The translations under genes and the position numbers were made by a program. This document shows positions 11,049-21,690 of a stretch of 64,000 nucleotides of DNA, piece by piece (positions within the stretch are counted from its first letter, which is position 1; each line of letters opens with the position of its first letter). The notes beneath the pieces are model-generated. The model was not told where the DNA came from. It did not search any database and saw nothing but the letters and a program-made list of their open reading frames with translations. The stretch comes from Lantana camara (lineage: Eukaryota; Streptophyta; Magnoliopsida; Lamiales; Verbenaceae). The DNA lies in NCBI GenBank assembly GCA_037501455.1, contig CM074857.1, forward strand, positions 111,323,501 to 111,387,500. The letters are read 5' to 3'.

Positions 11049-12221
11049 ATAACTAGCTTTACTTACTAAACTTAAAACCTATTGATGGAATGCTAGGAAT
11101 TTAATTCAAAATTTGCATCTCGAATTAATCACCTATTGGTTCGAAATTAGCTTAATATTTAATGGGAATTTTCGAATCAACCGGAGAGTTGTCCGGTTCG
11201 ACCTCACCAACATATATGTTATCCAATTTTATTAGTCTTGATTAATGCAAGTACACTTAAATGCATTTCAAACAAGCACATAAACAGATAACATGTCCTA
11301 GCATGATACTAACATGTAATGATCATGGGTTCTACCTATCTTATGCGTGATATGCGGGAGCCACTCCACAATCACAAGTTCTAACATACATGCCACATAA
11401 ACAGTTTAAATCACATAAGGGAAAACGGTAACAAAATACGAGCCCTATTTCTATTACATTTAACAATTGAGATTCCCCTCCCTAACATTTTGAGGGGTCT
11501 TCACTTATGGCCTCCTTGTTACTTGAATGTGGTCCATCTTACTCCTTGGGTGCATTGTCTCCAAAATGAAAATAAAAAAACCTCACCACCTATCTCTACT
11601 CTCAAATTACAATAAAAAGAAAAAGACATAAAGTAATAAGGCTCAATCTTCATATTGGCCTTAGACAATTACACGGGGTATACCCCGGCCTCAAAAACAG
11701 TAATATGGAAAGCCACATAATAAATCACATAACAGTACGCACATAAGTGAGGCTCCAACCTCAATTGAAAAACGCAACTATAGGGCTCCAACCCCAATTT
11801 AAACCATCCATGTGCATAAATTAAAACCATACATAGATCTAAACCCATGATCACCTAACATGCTTTTGCGAGAATTTAAATTTAGCCAATAAATTAAAAT
11901 TCTCGTTTCAAGTCCTAATGACTTAAAACACGACTTAGATGCAATTCTTGTTCAAGAGCCTTTTCAATAAAACCCGAAAAACAACAAACCAATAAAATTC
12001 CAATTAATTTCCAAAATTAATAATTTTATTCTTTCATTATTTTCAGAAGATAAAGTTCATAATTTTCCCAAAATCCAAATCGCTTCAATTTCTCAAAAAT
12101 CCCAATTTAATCAAAAAATTTTAAATAATTTTATTTTAACAAAACTGATTTTAAAAGATAAAATTAAAATAAAATTAAATCGGGATTTTACGGACTGAAA
12201 ACACGAAAAACACGAAACACG

Positions 12222-12492
12222 AAAACGGGCCCGCAAAGGGGCCTAGCCGCGCGAGGCACAGACGCGCAGCAGCGCGCGCACAGCGCGCGGCAGTTGCCGC
12301 TCGCGCGCGCACGCCGGCCGCGCATCATGCGCCCGCCGCGACTAGGCGGACTGGGCAGGCGTCCCGCGCGGTTGGGGGACGGGCTGGGCGGGCGCGCCTA
12401 GGCGGGCCCGGGACGGCTCCCGCGCTGTTGCGGGAGGAGCTGGGCGGCGGCGACGGGCCTGGGCATGCGACGTGCTAGCACGCCTAGGCTCG
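12222..12492. other. GC- and CpG-rich block in Copia-A leader
   Basis: About 270 bp of very high GC (runs of GCGCGC, GGGCGG) interrupt the AT-rich leader. CCTAGGC-type palindromic words recur at about 12242, 12351, 12397 and 12483. It is not a coding region that I recognise; the 86-codon minus frame at 12342-12602 looks compositional. Confidence 0.7.
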
Positions 12493-12758
12493 TTGCTTTT
12501 CGTGTTCGTTTCGTATTTCTGGGTTTCTCGAAAACCTGGTTCAATCCAAAAATTAAAAATTCGATTTAAATATATTTCAATCAAAACGGTTTTCAAAAAC
12601 ACAATTTAAGAAAACAGTTTCAGAAATTCAGGAAAAATTACAGTTTCGTATTTCAGGCTTTCTAAAAGAACTCTTGAATACCTAATTCGCATCTAAGCCT
12701 AAGAATTTCTACCAAATTCAGAGTAATGGAGACGAATCAGAAACACGATTAACGAGGT

Positions 12759-12771
12759 GGCTCTGATACCA
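12759..12771 (-). other. Copia-A primer binding site (initiator tRNA-Met)
   Basis: In element sense the sequence TGGTATCAGAGCC lies two bases after the 5' LTR. This is the standard complement of the plant initiator methionine tRNA 3' end used by Copia elements. Confidence 0.95.
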
Positions 12772-12773
12772 CT

Positions 12774-14681
12774 TGTTGGAAAACACGAATCAGAAAACAG
12801 CGGAATTTAAAAATTTTTCCCAACAACAGGATCTAGGACTCGTAATCGTGTAACCAAATTCGTAAAGATAGAAAACTTACTTTTCTTTTGTTCTTTCTTG
12901 AAGCGTTTCAAGCCACCCAAGAACGCTCTTCTCGCGGCTTGATCCCCTCTCCTTGGTAAAGCTCGAATCTTCAAACTTCTAACTTGAAGCCTCTAGAGAA
13001 AGTCCACCAACTTGATCACAATCTAACTAGTAAGGATGCTAGTTCTCTAGTTAGTGTTTAGGCTTAACCTAGGGTTTAATTTAATCTTGGAGAAAGGAAG
13101 GTGTTCAACACATGAACCAAGAATTGTCTATTAGCTCTAAAGGGGAGCATGATAGGAAAGGGGAGGGGCGGCCGAACCTAGTCCTTATGGACAAAGGATT
13201 TGGTCCCTCTCTCTCCTATTACTTGATCATCAAGTATTTTCCAACTTTGACTTTGAATTCTAATTCAAGTCAACTTTTAAGAGAGCCAAAAAAATATCCA
13301 AACTATTTTTGGATAATTTTATACTTTATTTATTATAAAATAAATAACTTATTTTTATCTAATTAATTAATTCGTAATTAATTAACTAGATTATTTTCTC
13401 CAAAATTAGACTTTCTTTTTAATTCAAAATTAAACCAAAGTCTATTAAATAATTAACTAATTAATTATTTAATATATATAATATATATATATACACACAC
13501 AGTGACACGTGTCACTCACGTGAGCCACACGTGTGGAACCCTCTTGGCCCGATTAACTCGTTTAATCATTTTCAAGCCTCAACTCATGTAACCAAGTTGT
13601 TGTGTGTGACCCTCTAGGTTCTCAATTCAATTAGCAGTGACCCTAATTAATTAATTCACTAATTAATTAATCAGTCCACAGATTAAATGACCATAGTCTA
13701 GCAACAGGTGTTTAACCCCTAGCTGAATTGGAATGTTCGGATTCGACAGAACCTTTAAGTCATTGATTCATGTGAGATACAATCCTCCTACTTACTATCT
13801 CTCAACCAAGATCTAGGGCAAGGGAATAATCAGAACCCTAATAATCCGGTCTTAAAGCTAAGTGCATTTCATATCCATTTGATCTCAATCCAAGAAACCC
13901 TTTTCTTGATGTCTTGATCTACTGCCTTGGCCAAGGACTCCATATGGCATATGAATGACTTACACAATAAGAGATCACCTTGCAAATGCAAGTGTAGGTC
14001 CTTTCTTGATTCTCATTCACTTTCATGAGTCACTTGTGCAGCCCCAGCATAAGCCTTGAATCAGTTGTCTAAGGCGACACCCTTTAAAGCTTATACCTAA
14101 GACTACAGAGTTAACTCATAAAGTGACAAGGAACCTCAAGTCTAAGGATCAATTAATCACATCAATGACTCGTGAGATATTTCCTAATCTGGAAGTTTCC
14201 ATTTCCTGAAATAGAAACTTCCTTTCCCATTTAGGAATCTTCTCACACGGAGCACCTCAGTGAACTTACTTATTAAAGTAAGCACTCTCATGTATCACGC
14301 ACGTATCAACTATACACTTTGCACCTCCATGAAACAAGGTGGTCCTTCTTAAGGGCGTGATCCCACAAGCAAGCCTTAGAGGAGTCAAGTTGACACTCCC
14401 ACTGTCTGTAGGACTCATCGGCTTAGAGTATTTTACTAATCATGACTTATGTGATATAGGGCTCGTTTCATGAACCATTTCACCTAAATGGTAGAGTCCT
14501 ATAGTCATCAGGATTAGGGGAGTTCTCATACATGCACAGCTAAAGTAAACGCATACCAAACAAGAGCATATAAAGAAGTGTTGCCTTAATTCGTTATTTC
14601 ATTCAAAGATTGTCTGTGATTACAATAAGGAAAAGCACAAAGCGGATATACAATCGGCTTTCTAGGGCACTATTCCTAACA
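12774..14681 (-). repeat. Copia-A 5' LTR (1908 bp)
   Basis: It pairs with 4663-6584 and differs by roughly seven substitutions and a 14-bp deletion that removes one CACGTG unit (three remain, 13506-13533). It would hold the element promoter; transcription runs toward lower coordinates. Confidence 0.95.
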
Positions 14682-14686
14682 GTTTT
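14682..14686 (+). repeat. Target site duplication GTTTT, right copy (Copia-A)
   Basis: This matches 4658-4662 and is followed directly by the continuation of the interrupted gypsy LTR. Confidence 0.95.
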
Positions 14687-14854
14687 CCCGTTATTGATAA
14701 TATAATAACCTCTGTTCCTACTTGCTTGACTGTTTACTTGCTCCTGATCCTGTCATGTAATAAGTGCAAAGTGAAGTCCAGGATGGAATAAATACCCGTT
14801 CTCGCCGGGTCCCCTAAGATGTAATACATAGATTGTTGTATCTGATTTTACTAC

Positions 14855-16417
14855 TGTTAAAAACCAATCGTGCAAGTGTACACTAACATACGCGTAGCAC
14901 AATAGGATCGAACTCACAGGGAAGGGAAATCAATCACTACTCTCTATTTCTCTCTAATCTAAAGACTTAACGAATTCAAGGTTATTTCTATTAATCTACT
15001 GATGCAGAAATCAACAAGTAACGAAACTAAAATTGCAATTAACAATTTAAATACGCGAATTTACTTCAGTAAACTAAACAGGCAGGGGAAAAAGCTTTGA
15101 ATCATACAATCAAGAGCCAATGTGATACCCGTTTGACAAGTGTAATTCTACAACCTAGTCACTTATATTTGAATTACTCTCTCTCGAGGTGTAACCAAGT
15201 GCTTAATTAGTGTTCAATGTTGCTCTCGCAATCACCAATAGTTAATTAAACCATAGGAACAAGACTAGTGTAATGCAGTATTCTAGCGGCTCGGCATGGA
15301 ATAAGATTACTGTTGTATAAGCTAGGACCAAATCTCTTTGAACCCTACAACTCACAAGTATTGAAAACCCTCTAAACTACCATCACTCTTTCGATTTATA
15401 GGTAATTGTAACACATGCTACGGGTGATCAGGCCATCGCAAGTCAATTCAAACCAGTTTTCAAACTAAGAATTAACACAAGTCACTCAAGTATATCATCA
15501 AACATCCATCATGCAATCATCATCACTTCCCCCCAGCCTTAGATAATTAGCTACTCAAAATTGAAGCAAAAATCATAAAACTAAAGGAAACTGCATTAAC
15601 ATAAATCATGGTCAACGAATCTAAATAAAGTCTAACAATTAAACTCATAAATATTCAGCAAAACTCAAGAACGAAACTAGCATAAAACTAAAACTAAAAA
15701 TCAAAGGAATTAGTTTAGAAATTAAAGCAACAATACAACCAAAGACTGTTCTCGGAATTCAATCCTATCGTCTTCTCGAATTCTCTGAAAATCTTCTGAA
15801 CCTCTGAGTCTTCTTCCAAACCCTAGGTCTTAATCTTGGAAGGAAACTCTTTTTCTCTGTCTAAATCTCTCCAACGTCTCTCCCTTATTTCTCCTCTTCT
15901 CTCCTTACTCCTAAGGACTCCAAAAACGCACATATATAACAGCCCTAGGAGACTTCTCGCCGCCCTAGGTAACGGGCGTTACCAGTTTTTGCCTTGCCAT
16001 CGTTAACTCCAGTTAATGGCCTGAAACCGCCTTAACACTTTTACTGGTAACGGGCGTTACCGAATTCCTTCTGCGTAGGGGTAATGCCCGTTACCCCTCT
16101 GTTCTCGCCAAAACCGTTCTCCTGTGGCTATTAATAAGAGTTACTCCTTTAGTACTGCTAAATGGTAACGGGAGTTACCACTTTTTCTCCCAAAAATGCG
16201 TGAAATCGCTCTGCTTCGCCGTTTCGTAACTCCAACTCTAATAACACCTGAACCGAGTCAAATAAACACATAAACGCATCAAACGGCTCCAGAATATCAT
16301 CTATTTAACGCTTAAAATCATGCAATTTCTTCACACAACAAAGATATCCGTAACCTCTGGCATGCCCCAGTCCCTGTTCAGCACCCGAGGATCGTTAAGG
16401 TAAAATGGGCATCAACA
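14855..16417 (-). repeat. Probable solo LTR of another gypsy-type family, minus strand
   Basis: The block is bounded by TGTTAAAAACC and GGGCATCAACA, i.e. TG...CA ends. In minus sense its end (…CACTTGCACGATTGGTTTTTAACA-like, read with a gap-free eye match) resembles the tail of Athila/Tat-type gypsy LTRs. It interrupts the LTR that started at 2758 and carries its own palindrome array. I could not find a matching 5-bp target duplication (actac versus gagga), so the exact ends or the solo-LTR interpretation may be off. Confidence 0.5.
15968..16179. repeat. Palindrome array, consensus GGTAACGGGCGTTACC
   Basis: Clear copies lie at 15968-15983, 16046-16061, 16078-16097 (20 bp, GGGGTAATGCCCGTTACCCC) and 16164-16179. 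Weaker partial copies lie near 15998-16020 and 16133-16146. The intervening DNA is unrelated. The inner word TAACGG appears in inverted orientation in each copy. Confidence 0.7.
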
Positions 16418-17131
16418 GAGGACGTACGGATATCGAGACATGCATTATATATCCTGTTTACCTGATTGCATGCTTGGACGTAATTTCATTCGTACGTGTT
16501 AATTGATTTATGATTTCCTGTTACTTGTTTTAATAATAAATCACGTATAGTGGAATTACGCCTGCCTGACTGTCTGTTTATACATATGTGCGTGTGTTAA
16601 CCCTTTCACTTAGTCAGTTGGCTGACCCCTCCCTCTCGTTGTTTTTAGTGGTTGTCTTGCAAGTTCTGTGGTCGTTAGGCGGGAGTCTTTTAAGGTCTTT
16701 GATTGAGTCATGGTCCTGTATACCTTGCATCGTATTGCACACATTCCTCCTGTATTGTACTGGGCCTTGCAGGCCATTCTTATTGTATACTTTATAGCTC
16801 TATTGAACTCAGGACAAGATTCTAGGCCCCTAGTTGAACACGTTTTTATATTATTGATTGTATTGTTTTGGGATAGGTTAGGATAGGTTTTCTATTTTAG
16901 TTGAACCTGTTTGAATTGTATTGTTCTATTGATTGTGAATGCATGTTTGCCTTGCTTCCGCATACTTGTTTCTATTGATTTTCTTGGTACAGTGTCTAGT
17001 CCCGCCTAACGTAGAGTATTTTATTTCTGTCTCCATTCACCGTGAGTTTAGCTCATGTATGGACTTCCATTTCATGTGTGGGCCGGGCTCACGGTGCGGG
17101 GGATGTGGTGCCCCCCATTTAGGGTGTCACA

Positions 17132-17210
17132 ACTTCCATTTCGTACGTGGATTGGATTCATGGTGCGGGGGATGTGGCGCCTGACGTCATGGGTGCTACA
17201 CTAAACTTTC
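17132..17210 (+). repeat. Tail fragment of a second, related gypsy LTR
   Basis: Directly after the end of the LTR at 17131 the sequence repeats the LTR tail in diverged form: tccatttcgtacgtgg, then gtgcgggggatgtgg, then an end in GGGTGCTACA. The simplest reading is that the first element inserted into the tail of an older relative, with acttc as the duplicated target. Confidence 0.6.
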
Positions 17211-17394
17211 AAAGTTGGACAATTGAGCCCAAACGCATTTTATTTAAATTCTAAAACAACACAAAGCTTGAAATTAAATTCACATTGATACATAAGGCAT
17301 GTAACGTCATGAAATTCATATAAAATTATGAAATTATAGAAATAAACTCACTCGTGACATCGTACCTGGGTTGCTGAAGAGACGGGGCGTCACA
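17211..17394 (-). repeat. Inverted head fragment of a third related gypsy LTR
   Basis: Read on the minus strand from 17394, the sequence starts TGTGACGCCCCG and continues parallel to the first 190 bp of the LTR at 2758, for example ccaggtacgaYgtcacgag and a shared ggRctcaattgt word. It abuts the + oriented tail at 17210. This suggests one LTR inserted into another of opposite orientation, with the missing half left of the window. Confidence 0.65.
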
Positions 17395-17496
17395 CAATAA
17401 GAGTTTGATATGATACAATATGATAAAATAAAATTATCAGAAATATCCATACGAATTTCTAATTAAGTAGCACTAAAAACATATTCCATGCCTTAT
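17395..17496. repeat. Segmental duplication, copy A, left part
   Basis: The stretch ttgatatgatacaatatgat and the following 70 bp recur at 57736-57810, including the word aagtagcactaaaaac. In copy B this DNA is the target of the Tat-like element; in copy A it is uninterrupted at that point. Confidence 0.8.
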
Positions 17497-17727
17497 TTTA
17501 TAATGGGGGAATGTGACAAAATTCCCCAAGGCACAAAATAAATTTGACATCACTCTTTCATGAAAAAAAAAATCAATACTAACTCCCCCGTTCAAATTTG
17601 TAATTTGATTTCACTCCCCATTTTTGACGAAATTTCCAAAATAACCTTGAAGAAATATAAAATGACATAACACATCACTCTTCCCTCCCACACACATCAT
17701 TTTGTTAACATAATACCTCATATACAC

Positions 17728-20437
17728 TGTAACGCCCCAATTTTTCCAGTTGTTCAGGTAAGCGCGCCACGCGTGTGAGTTTTCGAGAGATATGATTTAT
17801 TCTAATCCTTTTATTTCTTAAGTGTCCATTTCATGTTATTATTTGAATTATTTCCTTAATGTTTATGTGATAAAATGTGAAATTGTTACCAACTTGAGCA
17901 TTATTGCATGATTCGTATTTAATTGACACGTGAATTAATTGACGAACATGTCTTATTTGATTAATTGTCCTTAATTGGTCACTTTTATAATTTGTGGACT
18001 TAATTAATAATTTCTTGAGGACCTATTTGTAACCTTTGTGAATTTTGAATTTAGCTGCATGACTTTAATTTATCATGGATCAAGTTGCAATTTCCCTCAT
18101 TTTTCCCCTTATATTCACGATTAAAACATATACATACATGTACATATCTTTTCTTCTTCATTTCTCATTCAAGACAAAACAAGAACAACTCCATCTCTTC
18201 CTTTCTTCCTTCAATCTCGATCCAAGCCAAGCAAGGAGAAGCCAAGATTTTCTTCCATCTTTGTCAAGAGAACAAGCATCATACTATTATCCCTTCTTTC
18301 TCTTTTATCTCCTCCATCTTCAAGATGAGATCATGTATATATCTTTAAGGATTTATGAGGTTAGGTTAGGTTTTTATGGTCTTTGGTATTCCATGAGATT
18401 ATGTGAGATAAATATGATGATTCTGGATTGATTTCATATAATTACAACTTGAATTCATGAAGGTTAAAGCTTGGTTGATCATAGCATCTTTGTAGGTTGA
18501 TTAATGAAGTCTTGATGATTTAAGCTTGAATTAAGTGTTTATATTCGTTTTTATTATACTTTAAGTATCTAAGAATGTTTATTTCATGTTTTAATGCATT
18601 TACGAGTTGTTTTGATGGTGTTTTTTTTGTTGTGATTTTGTCCCAAGAGCATCCCCTGTTCTGCTCTGTTTCTACATATCCTGCATAGTGGGAATGACCC
18701 TTCCCATTCCCAGTTGTTTCCCGGAACGGCCGTTCCCAACCCTGTGAATGATCTGGCACACGAGGCTGGGAACGGCCATTCCCAGTTTTGGTCTACGACC
18801 GGAACGGTCGTTCCCAACCGGCAAAAATAGCAAATCTTTACAGACGAGCGGGATTAATTTGGGCAGCCGAGAACGACCATTTCCATTTTACATTGAAACC
18901 CGGAACGGCCATTCCCATGCTCCAGAGGGTGTCTGTGATTTTCTGCATGAACTTAGGCACTTCAATTCCTTTCATAAGCTCTTAAATGAACAACACATGC
19001 TATTATATTCATTTTATACATGAATATGTTCATGACATTCCTTAAGTGTCAATTCTTGTCATATCATTTCATGATTTCGCCGTGCGTCATAATTGGTATC
19101 ATTATTGAGTTTCCTCTCACGAGTACACATTGTATCCTTTCTTGTCCAGTTCTTCTCCAGGGTGGAGATCATCGATCGAGTAAACACTGCCTTTCACACT
19201 TGTCTTGTCTCATCGCTTGTCAGGTGAGGGTGTTTTCGTTCTAGTTACGTACATAACCCTAAAACTTGCATGAATGGAATTCGGCCTAAAGCCATATTTA
19301 TACTTATATCATTTCCAAAATGATAATCAAGTAAACATTTACTGAAACTGAACCTACTGTTATTGTTATTTACTGACCCTTCTTGTTTTGGCGAGATATT
19401 ATACTGCACATTGATTGGGGCCCAGGGTTGAGTGTATTGAGTAATCCGGGGAGGTATCGGGCCGACGGTGATCTCTTGCACTCCCCATACTATTGAGATG
19501 AACCCGGAATCCTCTAGGAGGTTAGTAGAGGATGGAGTCTCGGTCCTTGGGGATTCATGCACCCATTGACCACACTGACTGGATGACGAGGGCTAGCTAC
19601 CCAGACCATCACTGGAAGAAGAATGATGGAATTGATTGTGCATTATTACTGAATTGACTATATTGAATGATTGGAACCTATTGATTGCATGATCGCCTTA
19701 AATTGAAACTTAATCATTGTACACTGTCGGAGTTTGGTTGGAGATTGTGCACGCTCACTCGCCGAACCACTGATAGCCTAAAATTGCAACTAAGTGTATA
19801 AATTGATAGTTGTAAAATCCGAGCATTGATTAATTGACTTCTTGCCCTTCACGGGAACTACTTTACCTAAAACTTTGCTCGGGATTTACAGCTTGCATGT
19901 GCATGTTTTTATATATATACGTATACCTCCTGCTCACTCAGTCTTCTAGAGACTGATCCCTCTTTCCCCTTTCTTCCAGGTTCTTTACAGGTGGTTGCTA
20001 GGCGGAATTGAGTTGTCGGTCTTTACTCGAGTCTTGCACTTGTACACTCACTGCATATTGCATTTATTTATTGTATTGATCTATCTCTTGAATTGAATTG
20101 AACTCGGGACAGGTTTCTAGGACTTTAATTGAACCCGTTTTATGTTACTTTCATGTATTGATTCGGGACAAGTTAGGACAGGTGCATTATTTAGTGGAAC
20201 CCGTATTTACTTTCTCGTTGAAGTTGCATTTATTGACTTGATATTGGATAGATAATTGTCTTGCTTCCGCACCTTTGTTATTGTTGAATTGTTCCAGGGT
20301 TAGATTCCGCCTACCTAGGAGAGTCTTTTCATTGTCTTCCGTTCGCTGTGAGTTTGGTTTATGTATGGATCAGCCATTTCATATGTGGACTGAGCTCATA
20401 GTGCGGGGGATGTGGTGCTCTCATCACGGGTGCTACA
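17728..20437 (+). repeat. Solo gypsy LTR (2710 bp) with TSD TACAC
   Basis: The LTR starts TGTAACGCCCC and ends GGGTGCTACA and is flanked by perfect TACAC duplications at 17723-17727 and 20438-20442. No internal region is present, so it is a solo LTR left by LTR-LTR recombination. It is related over its whole length to the LTR at 2758-17131. It carries its own palindrome array at 18690-18915. Confidence 0.92.
18690..18915. repeat. Palindrome array, consensus GGGAACGGCCATTCCC
   Basis: Six copies lie at 18690-18705, 18723-18736 (perfect GGAACGGCCGTTCC), 18768-18783, 18801-18814, 18869-18884 and 18902-18915. They are spaced 30-70 bp apart, at the same relative position as the array at 3603-3861 in the related LTR. 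Confidence 0.8.
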
Positions 20438-20559
20438 TACACGATTTTATACTTTTATTTTGTATGCTAATACTTCAAAATATAATTTTCATATTTCATA
20501 TGTAAAAGTTAATATATATATATATATATAATAGAGTAAAAATTATATTTTGTGTAGGT

Positions 20560-20960
20560 GGATGGTGGAGTAAAAATTAATTGTTGATTTATATTTTGAA
20601 GTATTAATTAAAATCTATAAAGTATCCAAATTATAAAATAGAGTATTATAAAATTTTCGAATTATAAAATAGAGTATCAAAATTATAAAATCGAGTATCC
20701 AGATTTAAAAGTAGAGTATTATTTGTTAAAGTTAAAGTACTCAGATTTAAAATTGAAGTACGAGAAAGAAAAATAAAGAAAAAGAAAAAAAAAGAGTATT
20801 TTTCATAAAAGTTAGAGCACTTATATTTTAAATTAGAGTATTATTCATAAAAATTAAAGTACTTAAATTTAATACTGGAGTATTGTTCATAGATATTAAA
20901 GTATTTAGAATTTAAAATAAAGTATTATTCGTAAAAGTCAAAGTATTCACGTTTAAATTT
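20560..20960. repeat. AT-rich imperfect direct repeats
   Basis: Variants of a roughly 30-45 bp unit built on attataaaatagagtat and agatttaaaatagagtatt recur about eight times. It lies inside the DNA element at 17497-21139, and a (TA)n run precedes it at 20511-20530. No coding potential. Confidence 0.6.
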
Positions 20961-21149
20961 GAAGTATGAAAAGGAAAACGAAATAAGTAAGGGTATTGCG
21001 GTCTATTTAGGTGAGTATAGAGTGAAATTAAATTATAAATTTGCATTGGGGAGTTGGTATAAATTTTTTTAGATGGGAAAATAAATGAAATTATTTTCAT
21101 CTCTAAAAGTGAGTAATTAATTAAGTCCTCTTTTATAACTGTCCTCTAT

Positions 21150-21690
21150 TTAATTAATTATTTACTGTATTATTTACTGTATTTCAAATCGAGCTAGGTT
21201 AATTTTGTTATGCAAAATTAGCTATGATATACGGATACGGCGACACGGACACGATACGATACGGATACGGCGACACGGATTTTTTCTTCAATTTTCCAAG
21301 TGGGGTGTGTTGGACACGAGTGTCCGACACGACACGACACGGCAAAATGATATTTTTAGAAGTGTCTGTGCATCATAGAAAATTAGTAATGAATTTTAAA
21401 GCTATAAATTTCAATAACTTACTATTGACTTCTATTAATATATAGTACTCTTTAATTCTTAAAAAAATAAAACAACGCTTATACTTTATAGTCCCCTTAT
21501 TATGATTAAATAGTCCAACAATTTTTGTCCTCACTTATACGTTAGTGGAAAACCTAGTAAGAGTAATTGGCTTGTGCCTCAAAATCAGCCATCCAAATTA
21601 GAGACATTGAAACTGCAATTAGACACAAGCAAATTAGGTCGTGTGTGTGTGCATTTCTTTTTCTTTCTTTCTTTCTTTCTTTTTAGTGTG
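21150..21690. repeat. Segmental duplication, copy A, right part
   Basis: From tttaattaattatttactg to the CTTT microsatellite at 21656-21685 this DNA is about 95% identical by eye to 57840-58195. It differs by the MITE at 21222-21378 and a short tattatttactg repeat. The similarity stops at the microsatellite. Confidence 0.9.
21222..21378. mobile_element. hAT-type MITE, copy 1 (157 bp)
   Basis: The terminal inverted repeats CTATGATATACGGATAC and GTGTCTGTGCATCATAG are flanked by a perfect 8-bp duplication AAAATTAG (21214-21221 and 21379-21386). The paralogous locus at 57897-57904 has one AAAATTAG and no element, an empty site that proves mobility. The interior is rich in CGACACG words. Confidence 0.93.

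Larger units (their letters stand above)
10522..12758 (-). other. Copia-A 5' leader (untranslated), 2.2 kb
   Basis: This DNA lies between the primer binding site and the gag start and has no long frame. It is unusually long for a Copia leader. It contains a fourfold 17-nt motif close to gag (10728-11048) and a 270-bp very GC-rich block (12222-12492); the rest is AT-rich. Confidence 0.8.
4663..14681 (-). mobile_element. Full-length Ty1/copia retrotransposon (Copia-A), minus strand
   Basis: The element is 10,019 bp. Its 1.9-kb LTRs begin TGTTAGGAATAG and end TTTCCAACA in element sense, and are flanked by GTTTT duplications. Order in element sense: 5' LTR (14681-12774), initiator-Met primer site, 2.2-kb leader, gag-protease-integrase-RT-RNase H in a single frame (10521-6601), polypurine tract, 3' LTR. 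I counted about seven substitutions and one 14-bp indel between the LTRs. At a commonly assumed plant rate this means an insertion a few hundred thousand years old or less. Two in-frame TGA codons are the only breaks seen in the polyprotein. The Copia lineage is not assigned; long LTRs and the gag type resemble Tork/Angela-group elements. Confidence 0.95.
2758..17131 (+). repeat. Gypsy-type 3' LTR, interrupted by two later insertions
   Basis: The LTR starts TGTGACACCCCG and ends GGGTGTCACA, giving a 10-bp terminal inverted repeat. Removing the Copia element (4663-14681 plus one TSD copy) and the 14855-16417 element leaves about 2.8 kb. That matches the 2.7-kb solo LTR at 17728-20437, with which it shares the head, a middle block (4430-4650 versus 19410-19630) and the tail. 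The flanking word after the end is acttc; the other TSD copy would lie left of the window. The minus-strand frame at 3379-3822 is a by-product of the GC-rich palindrome array, not a gene. Confidence 0.8.
17497..21139. mobile_element. Non-autonomous DNA element with long imperfect inverted ends, hosting a solo LTR
   Basis: Relative to the paralogous copy at 57.8 kb this whole block is an insertion. Its two ends are inverted copies of each other: the left aatttgtaatttgatttcac (about 17597-17616) matches the right end reversed (about 21020-21040), and the outer 100 bp also align loosely. The ends fit a foldback or MULE-like MITE of about 930 bp once the solo LTR (17728-20437) is removed. No transposase is seen. 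TSD not determined. Confidence 0.55.

Noticed and set aside
14855..16417. Tried to define a 5-bp target duplication for this LTR-like block
   Set aside because: Flanks actac and gagga do not match; the block is kept as a probable solo LTR at reduced confidence.
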